Counted from the first letter of the stretch, positions 35,684 to 44,149 are shown. The stretch is DNA of 62,495 nucleotides from JAGNZR01 sp051648485 (GCA_051648485.1 JBOFFH010000112.1:1-62495); one strand, 5' to 3'. The notes: generated by a model not told the origin, from the sequence alone. A program made the numbers and translations.

Positions 35684-35700
35684 GAAAAATATAAGTTTTT
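35684..35700 (+). repeat. Accessory 17-bp motif copy 2
   Basis: GAAAAATATAAGTTTTT, the second copy of the motif at 35569-35585, 24 bp before iteron-like repeat 5. Confidence 0.5.
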
Positions 35701-35707
35701 AAAATGT

Positions 35708-35724
35708 GTCTATATACAATAATA
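35708..35724 (+). repeat. Iteron-like repeat 5
   Basis: GTCTATATACAATAATA, 117 bp from repeat 4. Preceded 24 bp upstream by GAAAAATATAAGTTTTT. Confidence 0.75.
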
Positions 35725-35786
35725 TTTTTATTTATTTTTTTATTGATTTTGTTTGGTTTGAAGCTGTTTTTTTTAGCATAAAGGTC

Positions 35787-35814
35787 TATACATTATACAT
35801 TATACATTATACAT
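35787..35814 (+). repeat. 7-bp tandem repeat (TATACAT) x4
   Basis: Four perfect, contiguous copies of TATACAT occur between the iterons and the rpmH promoter. It is a helically flexible AT-rich array of a kind seen near initiator-opened regions. Copy number may vary between strains. Confidence 0.85.
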
Positions 35815-35880
35815 ACATAAGTTTTTCTTTATTCTCTCAATAAAAATTTTATTTTATTATTAGTTTTAATTAAAAAAATC

Positions 35881-35909
35881 TTGACAAATTAGCATAATTA
35901 CTATAAAAT
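35881..35909 (+). promoter_or_regulatory. rpmH: rpmH promoter
   Basis: TTGACA (35881-35886), a 17-bp spacer and TAAAAT (35904-35909), 43 nt upstream of rpmH. The -35 element is consensus. It lies immediately next to the origin-like region and drives transcription away from it. Confidence 0.85.
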
Positions 35910-35951
35910 ACTAATCTGAAATACATGAATATTTTAGGAGGTGAAGTATAG

Positions 35952-36086
35952 ATGAAAAGAACATTCCAACCTAACAACAGCAAGAGAAAAAAGGATCACG
36001 GATTTAGATCTAGAATGAAGACTAAAAACGGAAGAAAAGTACTTAAGAGAAGAAGAGACAGAGGAAGAGCAGTATTATCAGCATAA
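35952..36086 (+). CDS. rpmH: 50S ribosomal protein L34
   Basis: A 44-residue protein, typical L34: MKRTFQPNNSKRKKDHGFRS at the start and many Arg/Lys residues after. The gene has a strong AGGAGGTG ribosome-binding site and is followed by a strong terminator. It uses more C-ending codons than its neighbours, as expected of a highly expressed gene. It is the first gene of the usual rpmH-rnpA-yidD-yidC-jag-mnmE order. Confidence 0.98.
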   Translation: MKRTFQPNNSKRKKDHGFRSRMKTKNGRKVLKRRRDRGRAVLSA

Positions 36087-36087
36087 A

Positions 36088-36114
36088 ACCCGGTGCATAT
36101 TTCACCGGGTTTTT
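36088..36114 (+). terminator. Intrinsic terminator after rpmH
   Basis: A perfect 8-bp GC-containing stem (ACCCGGTG / CACCGGGT) with a seven-base loop followed by TTTTT directly after the rpmH stop. Some read-through to rnpA is possible, since no separate promoter is obvious in the 40 nt between them. Confidence 0.9.
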
Positions 36115-36154
36115 CAAAATAAAAAAAATTCTTTCTTAAGATACAAGGAGAGTT

Positions 36155-36502
36155 ATGAAAATTAATAACTTAAAAAAAAATAGAGAGTTTCAAATAATCT
36201 ATAATCTTGGAAAAAAAGAATTTGGTTATTACTCTCTAATTTTTTTTAAAAAAAATAATAGTCAACTTTTAAATTTTGGATTTGTAGCAAGTAAAAAAAT
36301 AGGAAATGCTGTTTCTAGAAATAGAATAAAAAGACTTTTTAAAGAATATGTAAGATTAAATTATAATAATATTGATTTTGGATTTGATATTATTTTTGTA
36401 GCAAAAAAAAAATCTGGTGAAGATATAAAAATAATCGATTATAATAAAATAAAAAAAGATTTAGATAAAGTTTTATCAAGAGCAAAATTATTAAAATTAT
36501 GA
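36155..36502 (+). CDS. rnpA: Ribonuclease P protein component
   Basis: A 115-residue basic protein that helps the RNase P RNA process tRNA precursors. The RNase P signature is ISRNRIKRLFKEYVR-like: AVSRNRIKRLFKEYVRL near residues 55-71, and NREFQIIYNLGKK at the start is like other RnpA proteins. AAGGAG precedes the ATG. The last 4 nt overlap the yidD start (ATGA). Confidence 0.95.
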   Translation: MKINNLKKNREFQIIYNLGKKEFGYYSLIFFKKNNSQLLNFGFVASKKIGNAVSRNRIKRLFKEYVRLNYNNIDFGFDIIFVAKKKSGEDIKIIDYNKIKKDLDKVLSRAKLLKL

Positions 36503-36708
36503 AAAAAATATTATTATTGTTAATAAGAATTTATCAAAAATATATTTCTAAAATTTTTGGAAAAAAATGTAGATTTTATCCAAGTTGTTCAGAATATACA
36601 TATAAAGCAATTGAAAAATATGGAGTAATAAAAGGCTGTTATTTGGGATTAAGAAGGATTTTAAAATGTCATCCTTTTCATCCAGGAGGAATAGATTACT
36701 TACCATAA
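36499..36708 (+). CDS. yidD: Membrane protein insertion efficiency factor YidD
   Basis: A 69-residue protein with family residues IRIYQKYIS, CRFYPSCSEYTYKAIEKYG and GLRRILKCHPFHPGGID. YidD assists YidC-dependent insertion, and the three Cys are part of the usual pattern. It overlaps rnpA and precedes yidC in the standard order. Confidence 0.95.
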   Translation: MKKILLLLIRIYQKYISKIFGKKCRFYPSCSEYTYKAIEKYGVIKGCYLGLRRILKCHPFHPGGIDYLP

Positions 36709-36771
36709 TTTTGTTATTTTTTGAAAAAATGGGGAATTTTTAGTTATAATAAAAAATTGGAGGATTTATAT

Positions 36772-37428
36772 ATGGAATTTTTATACAAATTATTAGGTGG
36801 TGTTTTAGTAGAACTCTACAAAATTACAAGTAGTTTTGGTTTAGCTATAATTGGGATAACAATTCTTACAAAACTAGTAACATTACCTTTAACAATAAAA
36901 CAAGATAAATCAATGAGAGCAATGAAAGAAATACAACCTGAAATAGAGAAAATAAAAACTTTACATAAAGATGATGCAAAAACTATGAATGAAAAAACTA
37001 TGGAATTATATAAAAAAGAAAAAATAAATCCAGCAGGAGGGTGTTTGCCATTGTTAATTCAGATGCCTATTTTATTTGCTCTTTTTGGAGTTTTAAAAAT
37101 AGATTCAGCATCAATTAATCCAGAATTTCCTTACAAATATATGCAGAGTGTTCCATTAAATGAATCTTTTTTATGGTTATCTTTAGGGACTCCAGATCCA
37201 TTTTACATATTACCGTTATTAAATGGAATTTTATCATTTTTACAACAAAAAATAACAGGTTCGAGTGATTCAAATCCTCAAATGAAAAATATGATGTATA
37301 TTTTTCCTGTTATGATGATATTCATTTCTTATAAAATGCCTGCAGGCCTTCAACTTTATTGGGTTGTATCAAGTTTAGCTGGAATAATTCAACAATATTG
37401 GATTATTAAAAGAGGTGAAAAAAAATAA
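36772..37428 (+). CDS. yidC: Membrane protein insertase YidC (short form)
   Basis: About 218 residues with five membrane segments and no large periplasmic domain, so it is the short Gram-positive-type YidC/Oxa1 form. Characteristic stretches are ITILTKLVTLPLTIKQDKSM, GGCLPLLIQMPILFALFGVL and MPAGLQLYWVVSSL. The ATG at 36772 has TTGGAGGA upstream; an in-frame TTG at 36721 has no ribosome-binding site. It inserts membrane proteins with or without SecYEG. Confidence 0.93.
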   Translation: MEFLYKLLGGVLVELYKITSSFGLAIIGITILTKLVTLPLTIKQDKSMRAMKEIQPEIEKIKTLHKDDAKTMNEKTMELYKKEKINPAGGCLPLLIQMPILFALFGVLKIDSASINPEFPYKYMQSVPLNESFLWLSLGTPDPFYILPLLNGILSFLQQKITGSSDSNPQMKNMMYIFPVMMIFISYKMPAGLQLYWVVSSLAGIIQQYWIIKRGEKK

Positions 37429-38196
37429 ATGGAAAATACAATTGAAATTAAATCTATGAATAAAGAAGCTGCAATTCAAAGAGCTTTAAAAATTTTAGAA
37501 GCTAATTCAAATGATATTGTTAGTGTTGTAGAAAAACAAAAAAGTAAATCTTTTTTAGGATTTTTTAATAAAGAAGGAGTTTATTTAATTACTATTGATA
37601 AAGAAAAAAAATCTATAAAAATAAAAGATAAATCTACAATAATAGAAGAAAAAAAAGAAGAATTAGCTTCTCTTAAAATAGTAAAAAAAGAAGAAAATAT
37701 TATTTTTAAAGAAGAAGAAAAAATAAAATCAAAAAATTCTATAAAAAAAGAACAAAAAGAAATAAAAGCTAAAATTATAATAGAAAAAACAAAAATTTTA
37801 TTAAATAATATGAATCTAAATTTAGAAGCAGAAATTTCATCTAATGAAGGAAAATATTATATTGTTAATCTTTTTGGTGAAGATAATGGAATTATTATTG
37901 GTAAAAAAGGAAAAACTTTAAATTCTTTTGAATATTTATTAAATTCAATCGTAAAAGATTGTAGAATAGAAGTCGATGTAGAAGGGTTTAAAGAAAAAAG
38001 AAATGAAACTTTAAGAGAATTGGCTAAAAAAATGTCTGAAAAAGCGATTCAAACAAATAAGATTATTAGATTAAATCCAATGCCACCAAGAGAAAGAAAA
38101 ATAATTCATGAAGTTGTTAATAGATATTCAGAATTAGATACATTTAGTGAAGGAAAAGATCCGAAAAGATATATTGTAATAAAAAAGAAAAAGTAG
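37429..38196 (+). CDS. jag: Jag/KhpB-like RNA-binding protein
   Basis: A 255-residue protein. The Jag-N domain is at about residues 5-55 (AIQRALKILEANSNDIVSV, LGFFNKEGVY). A Lys/Glu-rich linker follows, then a KH domain with GIIIGKKGKTLNSFEYLLN and a C-terminal R3H domain with NPMPPRERKIIHEVV. Jag/KhpB and KhpA form an RNA chaperone complex that affects cell elongation in several bacteria. It starts immediately after yidC. Confidence 0.9.
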   Translation: MENTIEIKSMNKEAAIQRALKILEANSNDIVSVVEKQKSKSFLGFFNKEGVYLITIDKEKKSIKIKDKSTIIEEKKEELASLKIVKKEENIIFKEEEKIKSKNSIKKEQKEIKAKIIIEKTKILLNNMNLNLEAEISSNEGKYYIVNLFGEDNGIIIGKKGKTLNSFEYLLNSIVKDCRIEVDVEGFKEKRNETLRELAKKMSEKAIQTNKIIRLNPMPPRERKIIHEVVNRYSELDTFSEGKDPKRYIVIKKKK

Positions 38197-38204
38197 GTGA
38201 ATAT

Positions 38205-39572
38205 ATGTTTGATACCATTGCTGCTATTTCTACTCCTAGAGGAGAAGGTGGAATAGGAATTGTAAGAATTTCAGGAAATAATGCTATAAATATATTAGAA
38301 AAAATATTTGTTCCTAAATCTAAAAAAGAAGTAAAATCTTTAAAAACTTTTACTATAAATTATGGGCATATATATTATGAAGAAGAACTTGTTGATGAAG
38401 TTTTAGTTTCAATACTAAAAGCACCTAACACTTATACTAAAGAAGATATTGTTGAAATAAATTGTCATGGTGGATTTGTAATAACTGAAAAAGTTTTGCA
38501 AACAGTTTTAAGATATGGGGCAAGACATGCTGAAAGTGGAGAATTTACAAGAAGAGCTTTTTTAAATGGAAGAATAGATTTGACTCAAGCAGAAGCAGTT
38601 ATGGACATGATACATGGAAAAACAGAAAAAAGTGTTTCTCTTTCTTTGAATCAACTTCGTGGAGATTTAAAAGAACAAATAGAAAATTTAAAAAAGTTAT
38701 TGCTAGATGTTACAGCTCATATAAATGTTGTTTTAGATTATCCTGAAGAAGGAATAGATGATCCGTTACCAGTTAATTTAGTGGATAATCTAGAAGTAGT
38801 AATAAAAACATCAAATGAATTAATTTTATCATATGATAAAGGAAAAATGATAAAAGAAGGTGTAAAAACTGCAATAGTAGGAAAACCTAATGTTGGAAAA
38901 TCTAGTTTATTAAATTCTGTATTACGTGAAGAAAGAGCTATAGTAACTCATATAGCAGGAACTACACGTGATGTTATAGAAGAAGTTATTAACTTAAAAG
39001 GAATTCCATTAATTCTTGTAGATACTGCAGGAATCAGAAATACAGAAGATTTTGTAGAAAGTATAGGTGTTGAAAAATCTGAACTGCTTATAAAACAAGC
39101 TGATTTAGTTTTATTTGTAATAGATTCTTCAAATTATTTAGAAGAAGAAGATTATAGAATTCATGAAAATATAAAAGCTAGTAATGTAATAGGAATTTTA
39201 AATAAAATAGATATGAAAAGAAAAGTTGATTTGTCTAAATTAACAAAAGTGACTCATTGGATTGAGGTTTCGGCTAAAGAAAATATAGGAATAGAACTTA
39301 TGGAAGAAAAGCTTTATTCTTATATTATTAAAGGAGAAATTGAAGATAGTTCACAAAAATTAGTAATAACAAATATACGTCATAAATCAGCTTTAGAAAA
39401 AACTAAAGATGCTATTGAAAATATATTTGAAACTATTGACACTGGACTTCCTATGGATTTAATAGCAGTTGATTTAAAAGAAGCTTTAGATGCTTTGTCA
39501 GAAATAACTGGTGAAATAAGCAGTGAAGATTTACTGGATCATATATTTAAAAATTTCTGTGTTGGAAAATAA
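38205..39572 (+). CDS. mnmE: tRNA modification GTPase MnmE
   Basis: A 455-residue tRNA wobble-uridine modification enzyme working with MnmG. An N-terminal folate-binding domain begins with ISTPRGEGGIGIVRISG. An internal G domain has GKPNVGKSSLLN (P-loop, about 225-236), DTAGIRNT and NKID. The C-terminus ends in CVGK, the typical MnmE C-X-G-K tail. mnmG is about 10 kb away on the same strand. A bidirectional terminator follows. Confidence 0.96.
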   Translation: MFDTIAAISTPRGEGGIGIVRISGNNAINILEKIFVPKSKKEVKSLKTFTINYGHIYYEEELVDEVLVSILKAPNTYTKEDIVEINCHGGFVITEKVLQTVLRYGARHAESGEFTRRAFLNGRIDLTQAEAVMDMIHGKTEKSVSLSLNQLRGDLKEQIENLKKLLLDVTAHINVVLDYPEEGIDDPLPVNLVDNLEVVIKTSNELILSYDKGKMIKEGVKTAIVGKPNVGKSSLLNSVLREERAIVTHIAGTTRDVIEEVINLKGIPLILVDTAGIRNTEDFVESIGVEKSELLIKQADLVLFVIDSSNYLEEEDYRIHENIKASNVIGILNKIDMKRKVDLSKLTKVTHWIEVSAKENIGIELMEEKLYSYIIKGEIEDSSQKLVITNIRHKSALEKTKDAIENIFETIDTGLPMDLIAVDLKEALDALSEITGEISSEDLLDHIFKNFCVGK

Positions 39573-39575
39573 AAA

Positions 39576-39606
39576 AATCACCGGTAATCATCGGTGATTT
39601 TTTTTT
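39576..39606. terminator. Bidirectional terminator between mnmE and pyrC
   Basis: A stem (ATCACCG / CGGTGAT) with an eight-base loop flanked by A run on one side and T run on the other, between the convergent mnmE and pyrC genes, so it can end both transcripts. Confidence 0.9.
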
Positions 39607-39611
39607 ATTCA

Positions 39612-40868
39612 TTATTTGAAATATAAAACTTCTTTTCCTAAAGGATTTGAAAAATTTCCTTTTTCATAAATGATGTGTCCTCTTAAAATAGTAGTAACTA
39701 TAGTTCCACCTGTAGAAAAACCTTTATACGGAGTCCATTTACATTTAGAAATAATTTTTGTATTATTGATAGTAGTACTATTATTCAAGTCTAAAATTAC
39801 TAAATCAGCATCATAACCTTCTTGGAGTTTTCCTTTATTAGAAATATTAAAAATTTTAGCTGGGTTTTCTGACATCGATTTTATAATTTTAAAAAGATTT
39901 ATTTTTCCTAATTTATAACCTAAAAGCATCATTTCCAAAGAATTTTCAATTCCTGGAATTCCAAATGTTATTTTATCCAGTTTTTCTTTATAAGTATGTG
40001 GAGCATGATCTGTACCTATGGTATCAATAATCCCTTCATTGAGAGCTTTCCAAAGAGCTTCGTTATCTTTGATAGATTTTAAATCAGGTTTCATTTGTAA
40101 TAGCATATTTTTTTCAAAAGATTCTTTTCTCATTGCTTCATTTAAAAATAAATGATGGGGAGTTACTTCTCCAAAGACTTTTAGTCCTTCTTTTTTAGCT
40201 TTTTTTAATAATTTAACTTCAGAAGCAGTAGATAAGTGGCATAAATAAAGAGTTTTATTAAATTTTCTAGAAAGGTTGATAGCTTCTTCAACTTTTTCCT
40301 CTTCAGCATGAACAGAAATAATTTTTGAAGCAGTAAAAAGATTTTTCAAAATATTATCTTCTTTTACAAGCATATTTCCTGTAGACATATTTAGAAATAT
40401 TTTTGTAGAAGCTACAAGATTAGAGATAGCTAAAATATCTTGAGAATTGTCTTGCTTACTTCCACCAAAGTGAAAACCATAATCTACATAAGATCTATTT
40501 TCACAATTTTTTTTCTTTTCGTTGAAACTTATTTCAGAAGTAGTAAATGGAAGTGTATTAGGCATGTCTAGGAAGGTTGTAACACCACCTTTAGCTGCTG
40601 CCATGCTTCCAGTCATGAAATCTTCTTTATGGCATAATCCAGGGTCTCTCATGTGTACATGGGCATCGACAACTCCTGGTATAACATAGTTGAATTGTGC
40701 ATCTATTATTTTAGTCATATTATTGTTAGGGGTAATGTTTTTTTCTATTTTTTTTATAGTTTCATTTTCTATTAAAATGTCAGTTATAATTTCTAAATCT
40801 TTTATTTGATTTGAGAGGATTTCAGTATATTCTCCAACAATAATTTTAGCATTTTTTATCAATAACAT
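39612..40868 (-). CDS. pyrC: Dihydroorotase
   Basis: A 418-residue amidohydrolase that cyclises carbamoyl aspartate to dihydroorotate. The zinc-binding HVHMRDPG motif is near residues 70-77, and GTDHAPH near the C-terminal third holds the catalytic Asp. It resembles class I dihydroorotases. A terminator-like hairpin lies between pyrE and pyrC, so it may be expressed less than the upstream genes or need read-through. It is the last gene of the pyrBKDFEC unit. Confidence 0.93.
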   Translation of the reverse strand: MLLIKNAKIIVGEYTEILSNQIKDLEIITDILIENETIKKIEKNITPNNNMTKIIDAQFNYVIPGVVDAHVHMRDPGLCHKEDFMTGSMAAAKGGVTTFLDMPNTLPFTTSEISFNEKKKNCENRSYVDYGFHFGGSKQDNSQDILAISNLVASTKIFLNMSTGNMLVKEDNILKNLFTASKIISVHAEEEKVEEAINLSRKFNKTLYLCHLSTASEVKLLKKAKKEGLKVFGEVTPHHLFLNEAMRKESFEKNMLLQMKPDLKSIKDNEALWKALNEGIIDTIGTDHAPHTYKEKLDKITFGIPGIENSLEMMLLGYKLGKINLFKIIKSMSENPAKIFNISNKGKLQEGYDADLVILDLNNSTTINNTKIISKCKWTPYKGFSTGGTIVTTILRGHIIYEKGNFSNPLGKEVLYFK

Positions 40869-40891
40869 AAGTTCTCCTTTATTATAATAAA

Positions 40892-40915
40892 ACTCTAAAG
40901 ATAGTTCTTTAGAGC
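40892..40915 (-). terminator. Hairpin between pyrE and pyrC
   Basis: CTCTAAAG and CTTTAGAG form an 8-bp stem with a six-base loop, followed on the minus strand by TTTTATT. It may partly terminate the pyr transcript before pyrC. Confidence 0.6.
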
Positions 40916-40935
40916 TTTATTATTTATTATATCTT

Positions 40936-41568
40936 TTAATATTTTTCTGGAGCTGAATTCCATTTAGCAGCTATAATTTCTTCTGATTCAGAAATATAAT
41001 TTTCATTTTTAGCTGTTTCTAGTAACGCTGGAAAATTTGATAAACTACTCCATTTTATGTTAGAGTCTTGGAATGCATCATATGCTTTTTTAAATTCATA
41101 CGAAAAAATAGAAAGGACAAAAACTTTTGAAGCACCAGCTTCTAATGCTGCATTTACAGCTTTTATAGAACTTCCTCCTGTAGAAATAAGGTCTTCTATC
41201 ACTAAAACTTTTTTATTTGTCAAATCAGCTCCTTCGATTTGTCTTCCTGCACCATAAGCCTTCTTTTCTCCTCTAATGTAGGCCATAGGTCTATTTAGAT
41301 CTTGACTTATAAATGCAGACCAAGGAATTCCAGCAGTAGAAGTTCCAGCAATAACTTCAAATTCAGAGCTATGGAGTTCTAATTCTTTTATTTTATTTAT
41401 AAATTCTTTTACAATGATATTTCTTTCTTCAGGAAATCCAATTACTTTTCTATTGTCACAATAAATTGGACTTTTTATTCCTGATACAAAAGTAAAAGGA
41501 GATGAGACATTTAATTTAACAGCTTCTGTTTTTAAAAGAGCTTTTGCTACAAGGTTTTTTCCGTTCAT
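40936..41568 (-). CDS. pyrE: Orotate phosphoribosyltransferase
   Basis: A 210-residue type I phosphoribosyltransferase that converts orotate and PRPP to OMP. The PRPP-binding loop VLVIEDLISTGGSSIKAV is at about 120-137, and YIRGEKKAYGAGRQIEG contains the flexible loop with catalytic Lys. GGAGG precedes the ATG. It lies 63 nt after pyrF in the same unit. Confidence 0.95.
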   Translation of the reverse strand: MNGKNLVAKALLKTEAVKLNVSSPFTFVSGIKSPIYCDNRKVIGFPEERNIIVKEFINKIKELELHSSEFEVIAGTSTAGIPWSAFISQDLNRPMAYIRGEKKAYGAGRQIEGADLTNKKVLVIEDLISTGGSSIKAVNAALEAGASKVFVLSIFSYEFKKAYDAFQDSNIKWSSLSNFPALLETAKNENYISESEEIIAAKWNSAPEKY

Positions 41569-41631
41569 ATTGTTCCTCCAAAATATTTTTATTATTGAAT
41601 GTATACATGTTTTATTATGAAATATCGAATT

Positions 41632-42360
41632 TTATTTTTTTAATTCAGAGAGACCTTCATTTATTTCATTTAAAATCATATTGAAAGCCGTTGAAGGACT
41701 AGCATGTTTTGTAATAGGCCTTCCTATTACAAGGTAGTCACAACCATTTTTTATAGCTTCTTTGGGAGTCATTATACGTTGTTGATCATCAGTAGTTGAC
41801 CAATTTGGTCTAACACCTGGACATACAGTTACAAAATCTTTTCCACAAAGTTCTTTTATTTTTTTTGCTTCCCAAGGAGATGAAACAATTCCATCTAAAT
41901 TAGATTGTTTTGCTAATTTTGCTAAATTTAACGCAAGTTCTTCTAATGTATATTTAGAATTAAAAGTTTCTGAAATCTCTTCTTCATCGAAACTTGTTAA
42001 AACTGTAACAGCAATAGTCAACACTTCAGAATTAATAGCTTTTACTTTTTCAGCAACTAGACTCATCATTTTTTTTCCACCACTAGCATGTACATTGAAC
42101 ATAAAACATTTTTCTTTAGCTGCAAAAAGAGATGCCATAGTTGTTGTATTTGGAATATCATAAAATTTTAGATCAAGAAAAACTTTTTTTCTTTGAGTGA
42201 CTAAATAATCTACTATTTCTCCTTTGGTATTTAAGAAAAGTTCAAGTCCCACTTTATAAACAGTTGCAGAATTTCCTAAATCTTCAATTGTTTTTTTAGC
42301 GTTTTCCATATTTGAATAATCTAAAGCTACAATAATTCTATCTCTATTTTCTAATTTCAT
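41632..42360 (-). CDS. pyrF: Orotidine 5'-phosphate decarboxylase
   Basis: A 242-residue TIM-barrel enzyme that converts OMP to UMP. The catalytic DLKFYDIPNT motif (Asp-X-Lys-X2-Asp) is seen near residues 62-71, with IVALDYSNME at the start and VCPGVRPNWS near 180. It follows pyrD by 23 nt. Confidence 0.95.
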   Translation of the reverse strand: MKLENRDRIIVALDYSNMENAKKTIEDLGNSATVYKVGLELFLNTKGEIVDYLVTQRKKVFLDLKFYDIPNTTTMASLFAAKEKCFMFNVHASGGKKMMSLVAEKVKAINSEVLTIAVTVLTSFDEEEISETFNSKYTLEELALNLAKLAKQSNLDGIVSSPWEAKKIKELCGKDFVTVCPGVRPNWSTTDDQQRIMTPKEAIKNGCDYLVIGRPITKHASPSTAFNMILNEINEGLSELKK

Positions 42361-42383
42361 TTATTTTCTCCCTGTTAAAAGCA

Positions 42384-43307
42384 TTAGTTATGAGCAATTC
42401 CGATTATTTCAGAAATATTATTTAATTTATTATTTTTACAATATTCATTAAGACCTTCTTTTATTTCAAGTGGTAATATAGGATTTACAAAGATACCACT
42501 ACCTACAGAAACCATAGTTGCTCCAGCCATTATAAATTCTAAAGCGTCTTCTGCAGAACAAATTCCTCCCATTCCAATAATAGGAATTTTTACAGCTTTA
42601 GCTACTTGATAAACCATTCTTAAAGCTACAGGTTTAACAGCAGGTCCAGATAACCCTCCCATAATATTTCCTAAAATCGGTTTTTTAGTTTTTATATCTA
42701 TAGCCATTCCCAAAAGAGTATTGATCAAAGAAATTGCATCTGCTCCATTAGCTTCTACAATTTTAGCTATTCCTGCAATATCTGTAACATTAGGAGAAAG
42801 CTTTACAATTAAAGGCTTTGTAAGAACTTTTTTTACTTCTCTTGTTATTAAACCTGCCATTTCAGGATTAGCTCCAAAAGCCATTCCACCGTCTTTTACA
42901 TTTGGACAAGATATATTTAATTCAACCATATCTATTTCAGGGACATTTTCTATTTTTTTAGCAATTTCAATGTATTCTTCTAAAACTTTCCCATTTATAT
43001 TAGCAATAAGAATAGTATCTATTGAGTTTTTTTTGATTTCTTTTAAAGTCACTTCTTGAAAATGTTCAATACCTGGATTTTCAAGACCTACACAATTAAG
43101 CATTCCAGAATAAGTTTCGGCTATACGAGTACCATAATTTCCATCTCTAGGTTCTAAAGTTAATCCTTTTAAAACTATTCCTCCTAGTTCATTAGGATTA
43201 AAATAATCTTTGTATTCCATTCCAAATCCAAAACAACCAGAAGAAGTAAGTATTGGATTTTTAAACTGTTTTCCTAAAAATTTTATATTCAATAATTTGT
43301 TTTCCAT
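42384..43307 (-). CDS. pyrD: Dihydroorotate dehydrogenase, class 1B catalytic subunit
   Basis: About 307 residues. The active-site base is Cys in NISCPN, as in class 1B enzymes that work with PyrK and use NAD+. FMN-binding segments GGLSGPAVKP and GMGGICSAEDALEFIMAGA are seen. The ATG at 43307 has GGAGG upstream; an in-frame ATG at 43349 lies inside pyrK. PyrK lies directly upstream in the operon, which agrees with the 1B type. Confidence 0.95.
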   Translation of the reverse strand: MENKLLNIKFLGKQFKNPILTSSGCFGFGMEYKDYFNPNELGGIVLKGLTLEPRDGNYGTRIAETYSGMLNCVGLENPGIEHFQEVTLKEIKKNSIDTILIANINGKVLEEYIEIAKKIENVPEIDMVELNISCPNVKDGGMAFGANPEMAGLITREVKKVLTKPLIVKLSPNVTDIAGIAKIVEANGADAISLINTLLGMAIDIKTKKPILGNIMGGLSGPAVKPVALRMVYQVAKAVKIPIIGMGGICSAEDALEFIMAGATMVSVGSGIFVNPILPLEIKEGLNEYCKNNKLNNISEIIGIAHN

Positions 43308-43336
43308 GAAAGTCCTCCAAATATTTTTATTATTTT

Positions 43337-44149
43337 TTAGTTGCAACAAGATTTTATTTCATCATTATTTTTAGGATGAGCTTCAAGGATTAGATCTGCG
43401 TTGAAAACAGGTCCATCGAAACATATTTTTTTCATTCCTTCTAAAGTTCTGATAGAACATCCAACACAAGCTTTAACTCCACATGCCATACGCTCTTCTA
43501 AAGAAATATCCAAAATAATATTGTTTTCTGAAGTTATTTTATGAAGAGATTCAAGCATCTTCTCAGGCCCACAAGCAAAAACTTTATCAAAATTTTTATT
43601 TTTTAAAGTTTCTTTAAAAAGCTCTACACTATTACCTTTAAATCCAATAGTTCCATTATCAGAAGAAATTAAAATATTTTCATTAGAAATAACAGATTTA
43701 AAGCTGTCTATTATTGTAGAATATTCAGAAGAACGAATTCCTAAAAATAAAGTTACATTGTTTGTTAAAGAAAGTTGCTCTGCTAAAAATTTAAGAGGAG
43801 CAGTTCCCATTCCACCACCGATAATTGCTATTTTTTGATTTTTTAATTTAGTATCAAAACCATTCCCTAGTGGACCTTGAATATTTAAAAAATCATCTTT
43901 TCTTAGTTTAGAAAATTCTTCAGTTCCTTTTCCTTTTACTTCAAAAAGAAATTCTAAAATTCCTTTTTCTTTGTCACAGTAATGAAGACTAATTGGTCTT
44001 CTTAAAAAAGATGAAATAGCTTTAGTTTTGAGCATAAAAAACTGTCCTGGTTTACTAACTTCAGCAGCTTCTTTATTTTCGACTTTTAATATATAGTAAT
44101 TAACTCCAAGATGTTGAAGGTCTAAAACTTTACAATTTTTTAAAAACAT
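43337..44149 (-). CDS. pyrK: Dihydroorotate dehydrogenase electron transfer subunit
   Basis: A 270-residue FAD/[2Fe-2S] protein that passes electrons from PyrD to NAD+. FAD-binding SFLRRPISLHY and NAD-binding IGGGMGTAPLKFLAEQL are seen in the first half. The C-terminal Fe-S ligands are in ACGVKACVGCSIRT plus a further Cys (KKICFDG). It lies 22 nt after pyrB. Confidence 0.93.
   Translation of the reverse strand: MFLKNCKVLDLQHLGVNYYILKVENKEAAEVSKPGQFFMLKTKAISSFLRRPISLHYCDKEKGILEFLFEVKGKGTEEFSKLRKDDFLNIQGPLGNGFDTKLKNQKIAIIGGGMGTAPLKFLAEQLSLTNNVTLFLGIRSSEYSTIIDSFKSVISNENILISSDNGTIGFKGNSVELFKETLKNKNFDKVFACGPEKMLESLHKITSENNIILDISLEERMACGVKACVGCSIRTLEGMKKICFDGPVFNADLILEAHPKNNDEIKSCCN

Larger units (their letters stand above)
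35315..35951. other. Putative chromosomal replication origin (oriC-like) between rep and rpmH
   Basis: A 637-bp gene-free stretch at the strand switch: all genes to the left for 35 kb are on the minus strand and the ribosomal/YidC genes to the right on the plus strand. It contains five direct 17-bp repeats, long A/T tracts suitable as an unwinding element, a 7-bp tandem repeat and the divergent promoters of rep and rpmH. No TTATCCACA-type DnaA box or complement was seen in it. Confidence 0.75.

Noticed and set aside
35787..35814. The TATACAT tandem repeat as a CRISPR or VNTR locus.
   Set aside because: The unit is only 7 bp with no spacers and no cas genes; it is a simple tandem repeat belonging to the origin region.
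35315..35951. Interpretation of the window as a plasmid or integrated plasmid because of the rep gene.
   Set aside because: The flanks are core chromosomal genes (rpmH, rnpA, yidC, mnmE, recF, gyrB, gyrA) in the standard order, with no transposase, integrase, partition or toxin genes. A fixed ancient acquisition of rep remains possible.
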